A stretch of 64,000 bases of DNA from Palsa-504 sp963835775. Lineage in GTDB: Bacteria > Actinomycetota > Actinomycetes > Streptosporangiales > Streptosporangiaceae. Below, in pieces: positions 32,461 to 40,015 of the stretch; the first letter of the stretch is position 1; each line of letters opens with the position of its first letter. The notes beneath the pieces were generated by a model. That model did no database searches. It was given only the letters and a program-made list of their open reading frames with translations, and had not been told where the DNA came from. The stretch spans positions 38,174-102,173 of the forward strand of contig CAWIHB010000022.1 of NCBI GenBank assembly GCA_963835775.1, given 5' to 3'. The translations under genes were made by a program, and so were the position numbers.

Positions 32461-33414
32461 ATTACCGGCCGCCAGCAGCCGCTGGCCGAGGGCGCGGGCG
32501 GCCTCCCGGAGTTCGGGACAGCGCACGATCCGGTATGGCGCCGGGATCGCCACGAGCTGTCCGGCGTACCACACCGGGTTGCTCGTGCTGCCGACCAGGC
32601 GGGTGGCCTCGGCGCCGAGCGGCTCGAGCCGCCCGAGGGCCCGGGGCAGGTGACGCGTCACGGTGTCCAGGGGCGCGTCGATGATGATCTCGACGTCGTA
32701 TTCCCAGCCGACGGCCAGATGTTCTTCCAGCACGGCCACGGGGTCGAGGCTCGCGGGCGGGCTGAAGGGCTCCTCGAGCAGCCGCACCTCGCCCACCCGG
32801 TCGATCCGGTAGACCCGCCGGGCCTGCGTGGTGTGGGACCAGCACAGCAGGTACCACCGGCCGTGGCGGACCACGACCGCCCACGGGTCGGCCTCGATGA
32901 TCCGCTCCGGCCCGGCCTCGGGGCGATAGCCGAGCCGCACCCGCCGGCGGTCTGAGCAGGCCTGCACGAGGACAGTCGTCATCGCCGGATCGGGCCGGGC
33001 GGCGGCGCGGTCCGGTGCGGGCGCCGTGGTCCGGCGGACCGCATCAGCCTGGGCTGCTACCGGCTCCGGCAGCGCCCGCAGGATCTTGCCCAGCCCGCTG
33101 CCGACCGGGTCGGCGGGGTCGCTCGCTTCGTGGTGCCCGTCGAGCACGGCCATGACCAGGCCGAGAGCCTCGGCGGCGGTGAACATCAGCGGCGGAAGCC
33201 GCAGGCCGCGGCCGACTCGGTAGCCACCGTGCGGCCCGCGTACCGATTCGATCGGGATGCCGGCTTCGCGGAGAATGCCGACGTACCGGCGGGCGGCCCG
33301 CTCGGAGATTCCGAGCTTGCCGGCGAGCCGGTCCGCGGTAAGGCCCGGGCTGCCCTGGATCAGCTCGAGGGCGAGCAGTGCCCGGGCGGTGGGGCTCGCG
33401 TCAGGCTTCACCAC
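32287..33414 (-). CDS. WYL-domain transcriptional regulator, 3' end extended over a junction
   Basis: A DeoR/YafY-type protein. The N-terminal HTH (residues 8-60) is LTADRLAGKLGISERAARRY with GGYRVGRGLRLPPLMFTAAE. The WYL domain (about 135-225) contains ADPWAVVVRHGRWYLLCWSH and ARRVYRIDRVGEVRLL. The WCX C-terminal domain ends at LGQRLLAAG near 32465. The open frame then runs 59 more codons antisense to the lipoprotein remnant, so the original stop was apparently removed. It is divergent from the VOC gene at 33483, a common pairing that suggests it controls that gene. Confidence 0.85.
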   Translation of the reverse strand: MVKPDASPTARALLALELIQGSPGLTADRLAGKLGISERAARRYVGILREAGIPIESVRGPHGGYRVGRGLRLPPLMFTAAEALGLVMAVLDGHHEASDPADPVGSGLGKILRALPEPVAAQADAVRRTTAPAPDRAAARPDPAMTTVLVQACSDRRRVRLGYRPEAGPERIIEADPWAVVVRHGRWYLLCWSHTTQARRVYRIDRVGEVRLLEEPFSPPASLDPVAVLEEHLAVGWEYDVEIIIDAPLDTVTRHLPRALGRLEPLGAEATRLVGSTSNPVWYAGQLVAIPAPYRIVRCPELREAARALGQRLLAAGNLRVRDDRGDGHGRQCGLGADLLLEAARVDGGRVAGRKDPQEHDGHVVALRRDEVTRW

Positions 33415-33482
33415 AGGAGTCTAGCGGTGAGGCAGGCACAATCCGGACGCGGATCGTCCGCTATTGCGTGTACCGTGCCTGC

Positions 33483-33839
33483 ATGGCTATCGCACGCTAC
33501 CCAAGCATCGTCATCGACTGTCCTGATCCGCACGCGCTCGCGACGTTCTACGGCGCGATGCTGGACTGGAAGGTCGAGACCTCCCCCGGCTGGGCCGAGG
33601 TCCGCGCGGATTACGGTCAGTGCATCTGCTTCCAGCCGGTGGCGGACTATACCCCGCCGAGATGGCCGGCTCAGGAGGTGCCCCAGCAGATGCATCTCGA
33701 CGTGATCGTCGACGACCTCGGCGCCGCCGAGTCGGCGGTGCTCGAGCTGGGCGCGACCAAGCACGAGCATCAGCCCGGTACGACCTTCCGGGTGTTCCTC
33801 GACCCGGCGGGGCATCCCTTCTGCCTGTGCGTGGAGTAA
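33483..33839 (+). CDS. VOC (glyoxalase/bleomycin-resistance-like) protein
   Basis: 118 residues from ATG 33483 (MAIARYPSIVIDCPDPHALA). It has the two beta-alpha-beta-beta-beta halves of the VOC fold: ATFYGAMLDWKVETSPGWAE then QMHLDVIVDDLGAAESAVLE, with FLDPAGHPFCLCVE at the end. The conserved H and E positions suggest metal binding, but the reaction cannot be assigned. The WYL regulator lies divergently 69 bases away. Confidence 0.88.
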   Translation: MAIARYPSIVIDCPDPHALATFYGAMLDWKVETSPGWAEVRADYGQCICFQPVADYTPPRWPAQEVPQQMHLDVIVDDLGAAESAVLELGATKHEHQPGTTFRVFLDPAGHPFCLCVE

Positions 33840-33882
33840 CCAGTCAGTCGTACCACGTGGGTGCGTCTGCCAAGCTGGGGGC

Positions 33883-34134
33883 GTGGATCCGGCGGACCTC
33901 GGGGCGGCTGCGGCGCTGCCCGATCCTGCCCTGGTGGTGCTGGTCGGGCCGTCGGGATCGGGAACGTCGGTCTGGGCGGCGCAACGGTACCGCCCAGATG
34001 AGGTGGTCTCGTCGGACCGGCTGCGGGCGCTGGTGGGCAGCGGCGAGCACCCGGACATGAAGCTGAACGAGCTACCCAGAAGCTGTTCTACGGCCGCACC
34101 GCGTGAGCCGCTCGTCCGGCCCGGGCCGGACTAA
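33883..34134 (+). pseudogene. P-loop kinase (polynucleotide-kinase-like), N-terminal fragment
   Basis: An 83-codon frame whose first roughly 55 residues contain a Walker A-type loop, VVLVGPSGSGTSVWAAQRY (Thr replaces the usual Lys of GKS/T), then RPDEVVSSDRLRALVGSGEH, as in AAA kinases related to polynucleotide kinase/phosphatase. After EHPDMKLNEL the homology ends and a stop follows. Intact relatives are several hundred residues. Both truncation and loss of the P-loop Lys argue against function. Confidence 0.6.
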
Positions 34135-34140
34135 GCAGGC

Positions 34141-34773
34141 CTACAGGCAGCCGCTGGTCAGGAGGAGGGGGTCGGCGGTTTCCGGCGACACCCCGGGAGG
34201 AACGTAACCCGCACACGGGCAGCGGTTCAGCTTCAGGCTGCCCGGCCGGACGGTGCAGGACGCTGGCGAGCGGTGCGAGGCGGCGGTGTGCGCGCACCGG
34301 ACGCACATTCCTGCCTTCGGCACCGTCATGCAATGCCATTGCCAGAGCATGTCCACCCCGGCGGACAGCCAGAACAGGAAGTAGACGCAGGCCATGATGC
34401 CGGCCACCACCCCGTATCCGCTGCCGCCGCGCACGGAGTCCAGCACGAACCCGACGGCCAGAATGGCAGGCGCAGCGACTCCGGATGCGCCCCACCTGGC
34501 GGCGTTGCTCATCTTCGGCCGGGCCTGCTTAGGCCGGGGCCGGGCCCGGACCAGCCCGGGGGGAAGGTCGGCGGTGATGGTCGTCATGTCCGCGTACGTC
34601 CGTGCGGCCAGCGCCTGGCTGACTCGCGCGTCGAACTCGTCCTTGGTCAGCCGGTCCTGCACGAACGCGACCTTGAGCGTGTCGATGACGTGCTCGCGGT
34701 CGTCGCGCGACACCCGAAGCCGGCCGCGGCGTGCGGCGGCGGCCGCCTGTTCTTCTCCTGGCCCTGTGATCAC
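34141..34773 (-). CDS. DUF1707 protein with membrane helices and Cys-rich tail
   Basis: A 210-residue protein. Residues 18-70 form the SHOCT-like DUF1707 domain, with RVSRDDREHVIDTLKVAFVQ, DRLTKDEFDARVSQALAART and YADMTTITADLP. Two membrane helices follow (about 95-145, ending VYFLFWLSAGVDMLWQWH). The C-terminal segment MCVRCAHTAASHR ... CTVRPG ... RCPCAGY has five Cys and two His (CxxC and CxC pairs) and may bind zinc. Most DUF1707 proteins lack this tail. Cytoplasmic membrane; function unknown. Confidence 0.82.
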   Translation of the reverse strand: MITGPGEEQAAAAARRGRLRVSRDDREHVIDTLKVAFVQDRLTKDEFDARVSQALAARTYADMTTITADLPPGLVRARPRPKQARPKMSNAARWGASGVAAPAILAVGFVLDSVRGGSGYGVVAGIMACVYFLFWLSAGVDMLWQWHCMTVPKAGMCVRCAHTAASHRSPASCTVRPGSLKLNRCPCAGYVPPGVSPETADPLLLTSGCL

Positions 34774-34866
34774 GGCACCTCCCGGCAGGAGGGTTAAAGA
34801 GCCAGAGTAACCCGGCTGCCGCCGGGGTGGCCAACCGCGGGCCCGCGGCCGGGCAGTCGGCCCAGG

Positions 34867-35949
34867 TCAGCCCTGGATGGCCGGGTAGTTCGCCGGCAGG
34901 AGCCCGAACCCGGTCTGGGCGCGGTTGGGTGCGGCGGGTACGCCCAGTGACTGGAGCAGCTCCTCGAAGTTAAGCCCGACCATGGTCGGGAACGGGCCGT
35001 AGCCGCCGATGCCGCCCGCCTGCGGAAGCTGCGATTCCGCGGACAGGCCGCCTGGCTGCGCCCATCCGGTCTCGATCCCGTCGCTTCCGCTGAACATGTT
35101 GCCGATCACGGTCGAGGCCGAGACGTGCTCGCCGGCCTGGACCGCCGGCGTGACGTCTTCGGCCAGGTAAACCATCAATCCGGCGTCCGGGCCATCGGTG
35201 AGCTGGTAGGTGATCCACCCTCCCCCGGGCCACCCGGCGGCATCCCCGGACGCGTTGGTGATGACGGCGTTGCCGAGCGCGAAGACCGGACCCGACCCGG
35301 CGAAATCGACACCCTGGTCGATGCGCTCGGGCACCAGGCCGGTGACATCGCGCAACGGATTGAAGTACCCGGGCACGACGGCGACGCCGGCGCTGACGAT
35401 CTCGGGCGGCTGCCTGATCTGCGCGCCCAGCCAGACCGCCGCCTGCCCGGGGAGCAGGGCATCGGCCTGGTTCACCCAGGCCAGGCTGGGCGCTTCGGCC
35501 CGCCAGTGGATCGCGGCCGGCACGGCGCAGACCAGCGCCGCCGAGCCCGCGACAGCGGCGGCCACGACCCGGGCCCGCTTGCCGCGCAGCGCGGACAGCC
35601 TCGCCCGCCGCCGCGGAGGCGGAGAGGCAGCCGCGGGTCGCGGGGAGGCAGCCGCGGGTCGCGGGGAGGCAGCCGCGGGTCGCGGGGAGGCAGGCGCGGG
35701 TCGCGGGGAGGCAGGCGCGGGTCGCGGGGAGGCAGCCGCGGGTCGCGGGGAGGCAGCCGCGGGTCGCGGGGAGGCAGCCGCGGGTCGCGGGGAGGCAGCC
35801 GCGGGAGCCGCCGCTGCAGGTGGCGGCGAGGCAGCCTCGCGAGCCGCGGCGGCGGATCGCGGCGGCTGCTTACGGTGCCGGGCCAGCGTGGAGGACACGA
35901 TCGGGCTTTCGGTCGGGACTGTTAACCCATCAGGCTGCACCACCCACAC
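34867..35949 (-). CDS. Membrane-anchored M23-like (degenerate LytM) protein with Ala-Ser-Pro-Arg-Pro repeats
   Basis: A 360-residue protein. Residues 35-110 are nine AASPRPA-type heptads encoded by a 21-base tandem repeat. A basic stretch and one membrane helix (VVAAAVAGSAALVCAVPAAI) follow. The extracytoplasmic domain has RIDQGVDFAGSGPVFALGNA, GGWITYQLTDG and HVSASTVIGNMFSGS, the beta-sheet framework of M23/LytM peptidases. The zinc ligands are not conserved: the usual His before GVDF is Gln, and no HxH is visible, so it should be catalytically dead and act as a wall-binding or regulatory domain (inference). The start is uncertain; the longest frame is given. Confidence 0.75.
   Translation of the reverse strand: MWVVQPDGLTVPTESPIVSSTLARHRKQPPRSAAAAREAASPPPAAAAPAAASPRPAAASPRPAAASPRPAAASPRPAPASPRPAPASPRPAAASPRPAAASPRPAAASPPPRRRARLSALRGKRARVVAAAVAGSAALVCAVPAAIHWRAEAPSLAWVNQADALLPGQAAVWLGAQIRQPPEIVSAGVAVVPGYFNPLRDVTGLVPERIDQGVDFAGSGPVFALGNAVITNASGDAAGWPGGGWITYQLTDGPDAGLMVYLAEDVTPAVQAGEHVSASTVIGNMFSGSDGIETGWAQPGGLSAESQLPQAGGIGGYGPFPTMVGLNFEELLQSLGVPAAPNRAQTGFGLLPANYPAIQG
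35626..35808. repeat. 21-bp tandem repeat inside the M23-like gene
   Basis: The unit GGCAGCCGCGGGTCGCGGGG (plus A) repeats about 8.7 times with period 21, starting at 35626, 35647, 35668 and so on. The copies at 35689 and 35710 carry CAGGCGCG in place of CAGCCGCG. It encodes the Ala-Ala-Ser-Pro-Arg-Pro-Ala heptads on the minus strand. The near-identity of copies suggests recent slippage expansion. Confidence 0.93.
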
Positions 35950-36054
35950 CCGTCCCCGAAGCGGAACTACGCAACAGACGGGTCTGACTACTTTCTGTCG
36001 ACGCGCCCCGCCCGGGCCGGGTTTGACACGTTGCGGCGGGGTAGGAGCGGGGCG

Positions 36055-37107
36055 TCAGCCGCCGACCATGGCGGTCATGTTGAAGGTGGGGAAGCCGAGG
36101 AACTCCCGCATCACGTCGGCCACCCGCTGGACGCGCACGGTGTCGACCGGCCCGACCGGATAGCTGTCCAGGACCATGACCGCCGCGGTCACCCGAGAGA
36201 CCCCGAGCGGGGCGGGCAGCGACTCCATGGCCTGCTCCACGGCGGACCGGTTGGTGTCCGCGATCTCCTGGCCCTGCTCGAAGGCGGCCCGGAACGCGGC
36301 CAGCAGCGCCGGGTACTGCCTGGCCCACTGGCGGGTGACGGCGCAGCCCTGCACCGGGAACGCGGTGGTCGCGCCCTGGTCCAGGTCGGCGAGCGGCGTG
36401 ACACCCAGCGACAGCTCAGCCTGGCTGGCGAACGGCTCGGGCAGCACCGCCGCCGCGATCTTCCCGGCCTTCAGCATCGCGGCCATCTCGGGCAGCGGGT
36501 AGTACGCGAACCGGACCCCGGACACGGGGAGGCCGTGGTCGGCCAGTACCGAGGCGGCCAGCAGGTACAGGATGTTCCCCGGCGCGTTGACGCCGATGGT
36601 CTTGCCTTCCAGGCCGGCCATGGACCTGATCTGCGAGCCGGGCAGCACGTACAGGCCTTGGGCCCCGGGCTCCATCACCGAGCCCTCGGCGAAGATGTCC
36701 AGGTCGGCGGCGACGGTGGCACCGGTGGCCGAGGTGGGCCGCTTGCCCTGGTCGTAGTTCTCCTGCGCCTGGATGTAGCTGACGTAGTTGCCGCAGGAGA
36801 TATCCACCCGGTCACCCGGCTGGTCGAGCGCCTGGGCGTTGATCACCGTCTCGGAACTGACCGCGGGGATGAACCTGACGTGCAGGCCGTGCGCGGTGAA
36901 CAGGCCCTGGCGGAGGGCCACGAAGAAGCCGGCGGAGTCGACGGCGGGCACCACCGCGACGTTCAGGTCGGGCAGGTTGACGTCGGACGAGGCGGCGCTC
37001 CCGCCGCCGGTCAGCCTGGGCAGGAACAAGATCGCCAGGACGACGCCCGCCAGCACCGCGCCGAAGGCCTCGGCGACCCGGACGGCCCGCGTGAACCTAC
37101 GTACCAT
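36055..37107 (-). CDS. NMT1/SsuA-like ABC-type substrate-binding protein
   Basis: A 350-residue extracytoplasmic binding protein with an N-terminal membrane anchor (AFGAVLAGVVLAILFLPRL) but no lipobox. The periplasmic-binding fold begins LNVAVVPAVDSAGFFVALRQ, then GLFTAHGLHVRFIPAVSSE, MAGLEGKTIGVNAPGNILYL and KIAAAVLPEPFASQAEL. These are hallmarks of the nitrate/sulfonate/thiamine-precursor (NMT1, SsuA/TauA) group. No cognate permease or ATPase gene is adjacent, so it is an orphan binding protein or works with a distant transporter. Ligand unknown. Confidence 0.88.
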   Translation of the reverse strand: MVRRFTRAVRVAEAFGAVLAGVVLAILFLPRLTGGGSAASSDVNLPDLNVAVVPAVDSAGFFVALRQGLFTAHGLHVRFIPAVSSETVINAQALDQPGDRVDISCGNYVSYIQAQENYDQGKRPTSATGATVAADLDIFAEGSVMEPGAQGLYVLPGSQIRSMAGLEGKTIGVNAPGNILYLLAASVLADHGLPVSGVRFAYYPLPEMAAMLKAGKIAAAVLPEPFASQAELSLGVTPLADLDQGATTAFPVQGCAVTRQWARQYPALLAAFRAAFEQGQEIADTNRSAVEQAMESLPAPLGVSRVTAAVMVLDSYPVGPVDTVRVQRVADVMREFLGFPTFNMTAMVGG

Positions 37108-37496
37108 CGATGCTTCCTTCCTCAGGGGGAATGGGCCGCGTCCGGTCCCGTGGTCAGCCGGACGCGGCCCAGGCGCGGCTTATCGGACGGGGTGCCGACC
37201 GCGCCATGGTGCTAACCGGCGTTCCCTAGCGGCCGACCGACGAGAAAGCGCCGGTTTGGTCGGCGCGGCCGCTCCCGGGGAGGGCCGGGCGACATGCAGA
37301 GGAGACCCGGAGCCGGTTGCAGGAAAAGTGTTGCTGCAAATTGCAGTGAGAGACATCGGTCAGCTGACGGATCTTTTGGCTCTCGCCCGCGAGCCCGAGC
37401 CGGCGGGATCAACGAGATCGGCGGGATCAACGAGATCAAGATGAGATGGAAACGGAGTTCCCGGATAGCAAGCGATGTCGGTAACTTGCGAAATTG
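37108..37496. other. Non-coding gap upstream of a decayed permease
   Basis: No convincing gene. It contains an 18-base unit GGCGGGATCAACGAGATC duplicated exactly in tandem (37402-37419 and 37420-37437) and a TTGCTGCAAATTGCAG partial palindrome around 37331-37346. A plus-strand stretch encoding VLLQIAVRDIGQLTDLLALA might be a protein remnant but has no start. The promoter of the binding-protein gene should lie at its left edge; I cannot define boxes. Confidence 0.4.
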
Positions 37497-38882
37497 ATGC
37501 ATGTACGGGGAACGTTCACGCTGCCCAGGCTGAACGCCCACCGGGTGGTTCTGGCGGCGGCGGCGCTCACCACGCTGGTTTGCTGCGGCGCTGGCCACCA
37601 CCATCGTCGTCTATTCCGGTCAGGCGCTGCCCCGCTCGGTGCGCGAGCGGCTGGCATCGGCCGCTGGCACCTCGATCGTCATCAGCGGGCCGGTGAGCAA
37701 CGCGACCGCGCCGGGCTACACCACGGCCCTGGGCGCCGACCTGACCGCCGCCCTGGCGGGCTCGCCGTCAGCGTTCTATCACGCTTACTACTCAGATCCG
37801 CTGGGCCTGCCGATCAGGACCCTGCCGGTCAACACGGGCAAAGACACTCCGATCACCGAGGCCGCCACGTTCGGCGACGTCACCGCCCACGCGCGCCTGC
37901 TGGCCGGAGCCTGGCCGGCGGCGCCGCCCCCGGCCGGCCGATACCCGCGGCGCTGCCCGCGACGGCGGCGGCCCTGCTGCACCTGGCGCCGGGGGACCTG
38001 CTGCGGCTGACCGACCGGGTCACCAATCACCAGGTGTCGTTCCTGGTCACGGGATTGTTCCAGGCCACGCCGGCGGCATACTGGAATCTCGATCAGGTCG
38101 CGGCCAGCGGGTCGAGCACGCTGGGCGGGCTCATCACCTACGGACCGCTGGTGGTCGACCCGGCGGCCTTCGCCGAAGCTGGCCGGCTGGCCATCTTCGG
38201 CGGGTCATGGGTGGATCAGCCGGACATGCCCGCGATCCCGCTGGGCCGGTTCAGCGCGATCGCCACGCAGGTCTCCGCGCTGCGCCAGACGGTGTCGCAG
38301 TCGGCCGGCATCTCCGGCCTGGCCCTGTCCACGAGCCTGGATTCGGTGCTGGCGGGCACCGCGACCAGCCTTGGCGTGTCCCGCTCGCTGCTGGCCGCGA
38401 TCCTGGCCGTCATCGTGGTGGGCCGCCTGTACCCGCTGATCGTCGGCGGCCTGCTCCGGCTGTTCGCCCGCCGCGCGGGCGCGTCGGTGTTCCTGGCCCT
38501 GACCCGGGCCGCGCGGGCCGCACTGGCCAGCGCCGCGCCGGCCTTTGCCCTGGTCCTGGCGCTGACCCTGGCCCGGCTGACCACCATGGGCCTGGAAACC
38601 GGGAGCCTGGTCCGGCTCGTCCTCGGGGAGGCGCTGCTGGCCGTGCTGGCCGCGGTGGCCGCCGGGGTGGCCTGCGCGGCGGCACTGCCCACGCTGACCG
38701 CGCCGGTGCTCAACCTGGCGGTGTTCACCGGTTCCGCGACCCCGGTGCCGCTCGCGCCCGACCTGGTCGCCCTGGCCATCCCGGCCGCCGGGCTGGCGCT
38801 GCTGTGCGCGGTCGCGGTGGCGGCGCAGACGCGCCTGCTGCGCTACCGGGACGTGCCCGGCCTGCTGCGGATCGGCGGCTGA
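37497..38882 (+). pseudogene. FtsX-like ABC permease, multiply frameshifted and deleted
   Basis: Three frames encode consecutive parts of one permease. The first is FTLPRLNAHRVVLAAAALTT (to about 37580). The second is ALATTIVVYSGQALPRSVRE ... FYHAYYSDPLGLPIRTLPVN (to about 37935). The third is ALLHLAPGDLLRLTDRVTNH ... LITYGPLVVDPAAFAEAG to the end. A later join at SLLAAILAVIVVGRLYPLIV appears to skip a loop and helices normally found between these segments. Large actinomycete FtsX-type permeases exceed 800 residues; this has about 460 codons with two frame changes, so it is nonfunctional. Confidence 0.78.
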
Positions 38883-38897
38883 CTCACAGCGGATAAC

Positions 38898-39437
38898 TCA
38901 CAGGGGGCGCCGCATCAGCGGGCGGTCGGGCTTGCGCCGGGCCACGACGCCGAACCCGTGCCGGGCGAAGGCCGACGCCAGGCCGGGGAACAGGTTGCCG
39001 GTGTGCCCGGGCACGGCGGTGTCGACCGGGTAGGCCTCCAGGGCCAGCGCGCCGGCCGCGGCCGCCACCGGGACGGCCGCCTCGATCAGCGCGTCCATGA
39101 TGCCCCGGCCGCGGTGGGTGCGCCGCACGTAAAAGCATGGCAGGGACCAGACCGGCAGGTCGTCCACTGGCGCAAGGTACCGGGTGCGGGCCAGCCAGCC
39201 CAGCTCGGCGCGGGGGGCCAGCTCGCACCACCCGACGGCCAGGCCGCCGTCGAAGGCGAGCAGGCCGGGTGGCCGCGGCGAGGCGGCGAGCTGCCTGAGG
39301 TCGTGCCGGTTGTCGGCCCGGGGCCGGTCCTTGTAACGGGGGCCGATCCGCCAGTACATGCACCAGCAGCCGTTCGAGGCGCCGGCCCGGCCGAACAGGT
39401 GCTCCAGGGCCGGCCAGTGCTCGAGGGTGAGGGGCCG
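38898..39437 (-). pseudogene. GNAT acetyltransferase lacking its own start, fused behind a dehydrogenase remnant
   Basis: The reading frame encodes a nearly complete GNAT-like protein: PLTLEHWPALEHLFGRAGAS, NGCWCMYWRIGPRYKDRP, LLAFDGGLAVGWCELAPRAE, PCFYVRRTHRGRGIMDALIE (the acetyl-CoA loop RGRGI), and FARHGFGVVARRK. The first codons and start are missing, because at about 39437 it is joined out of frame to the dehydrogenase. An internal ATG at 39358-39360 (MYWRIG) could allow translation of a shortened form. The catalytic core looks otherwise intact. Confidence 0.7.
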
Positions 39438-40015
39438 AGGCCTTCGGCCAGCGCGATCGACTGGGCGGTCGCGGCCACGATCGTGCCCACCCAGGAGTTG
39501 GCCACCAGCTTGAGCCGGGTGCCGTCGCCCGCCCGGCCGCCGACCCAGACGGTGCGGGCGCCGATGGCGCCGAACACCGGCGCGATCTGTTCGCGCAGCG
39601 CCTGCGGCCCGGCGGCCAGCACGGTCAGCTTGCCTTCCTCGGCGGGCTGGCGGGTGCCGAGCACCGGGGCGTCGATGTACCTGGCGCCGTGCTCCGCGGC
39701 CAGGGCGGGCAGCCGGGCGGCGGCGTCGGGCAGGCTCACCGTGCTGGTCTGGGCCCACAAGATCCCCTCCGGCGCGCCGGGCAGGACCCCGGTCATCACC
39801 TCGGCCACCGAGTCGCCGTCCCACAGCATGGTGATCACCGCGTCCGCGCCGGCCACCGCCTCGGCGGCCGTGCCCGCGACCCGGGCGCCGTCGGCGGCCA
39901 GCGGCGCGGCCCGGCCGGGGTGCCGGTTCCATACGGTGACGTCCAGGCCGGACCGAAGCAGGCTGTGGGCCATGCCCGCGCCCATGATCCCGGTGCCCAG
40001 CACGGCGACGCGCAT
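39438..40015 (-). pseudogene. 3-hydroxyisobutyrate-dehydrogenase-like NAD(P)-binding protein, C-terminally truncated
   Basis: ATG 40013-40015 overlaps the ligase stop as TGATG. It begins MRVAVLGTGIMGAGMAHSLL (GxGxxG dinucleotide fold), then TVWNRHPGRAAPLAADGARV, ADAVITMLWDGDSVAEVMTG and the substrate-site region YIDAPVLGTRQPAEEGKLTV. The interdomain Lys region LKLVANSWVGTIVAATAQSI with catalytic Lys is present, but the frame is broken soon after ALAEGLG (about 193 residues of about 290), at the join with GNAT. The C-terminal dimerisation domain is missing. Confidence 0.8.

Noticed and set aside
35626..35808. Regular repeats resembling a CRISPR array
   Set aside because: Direct 21-base tandem copies with no spacers, inside a reading frame that gives Ala-Ser-Pro-Arg-Pro heptads.
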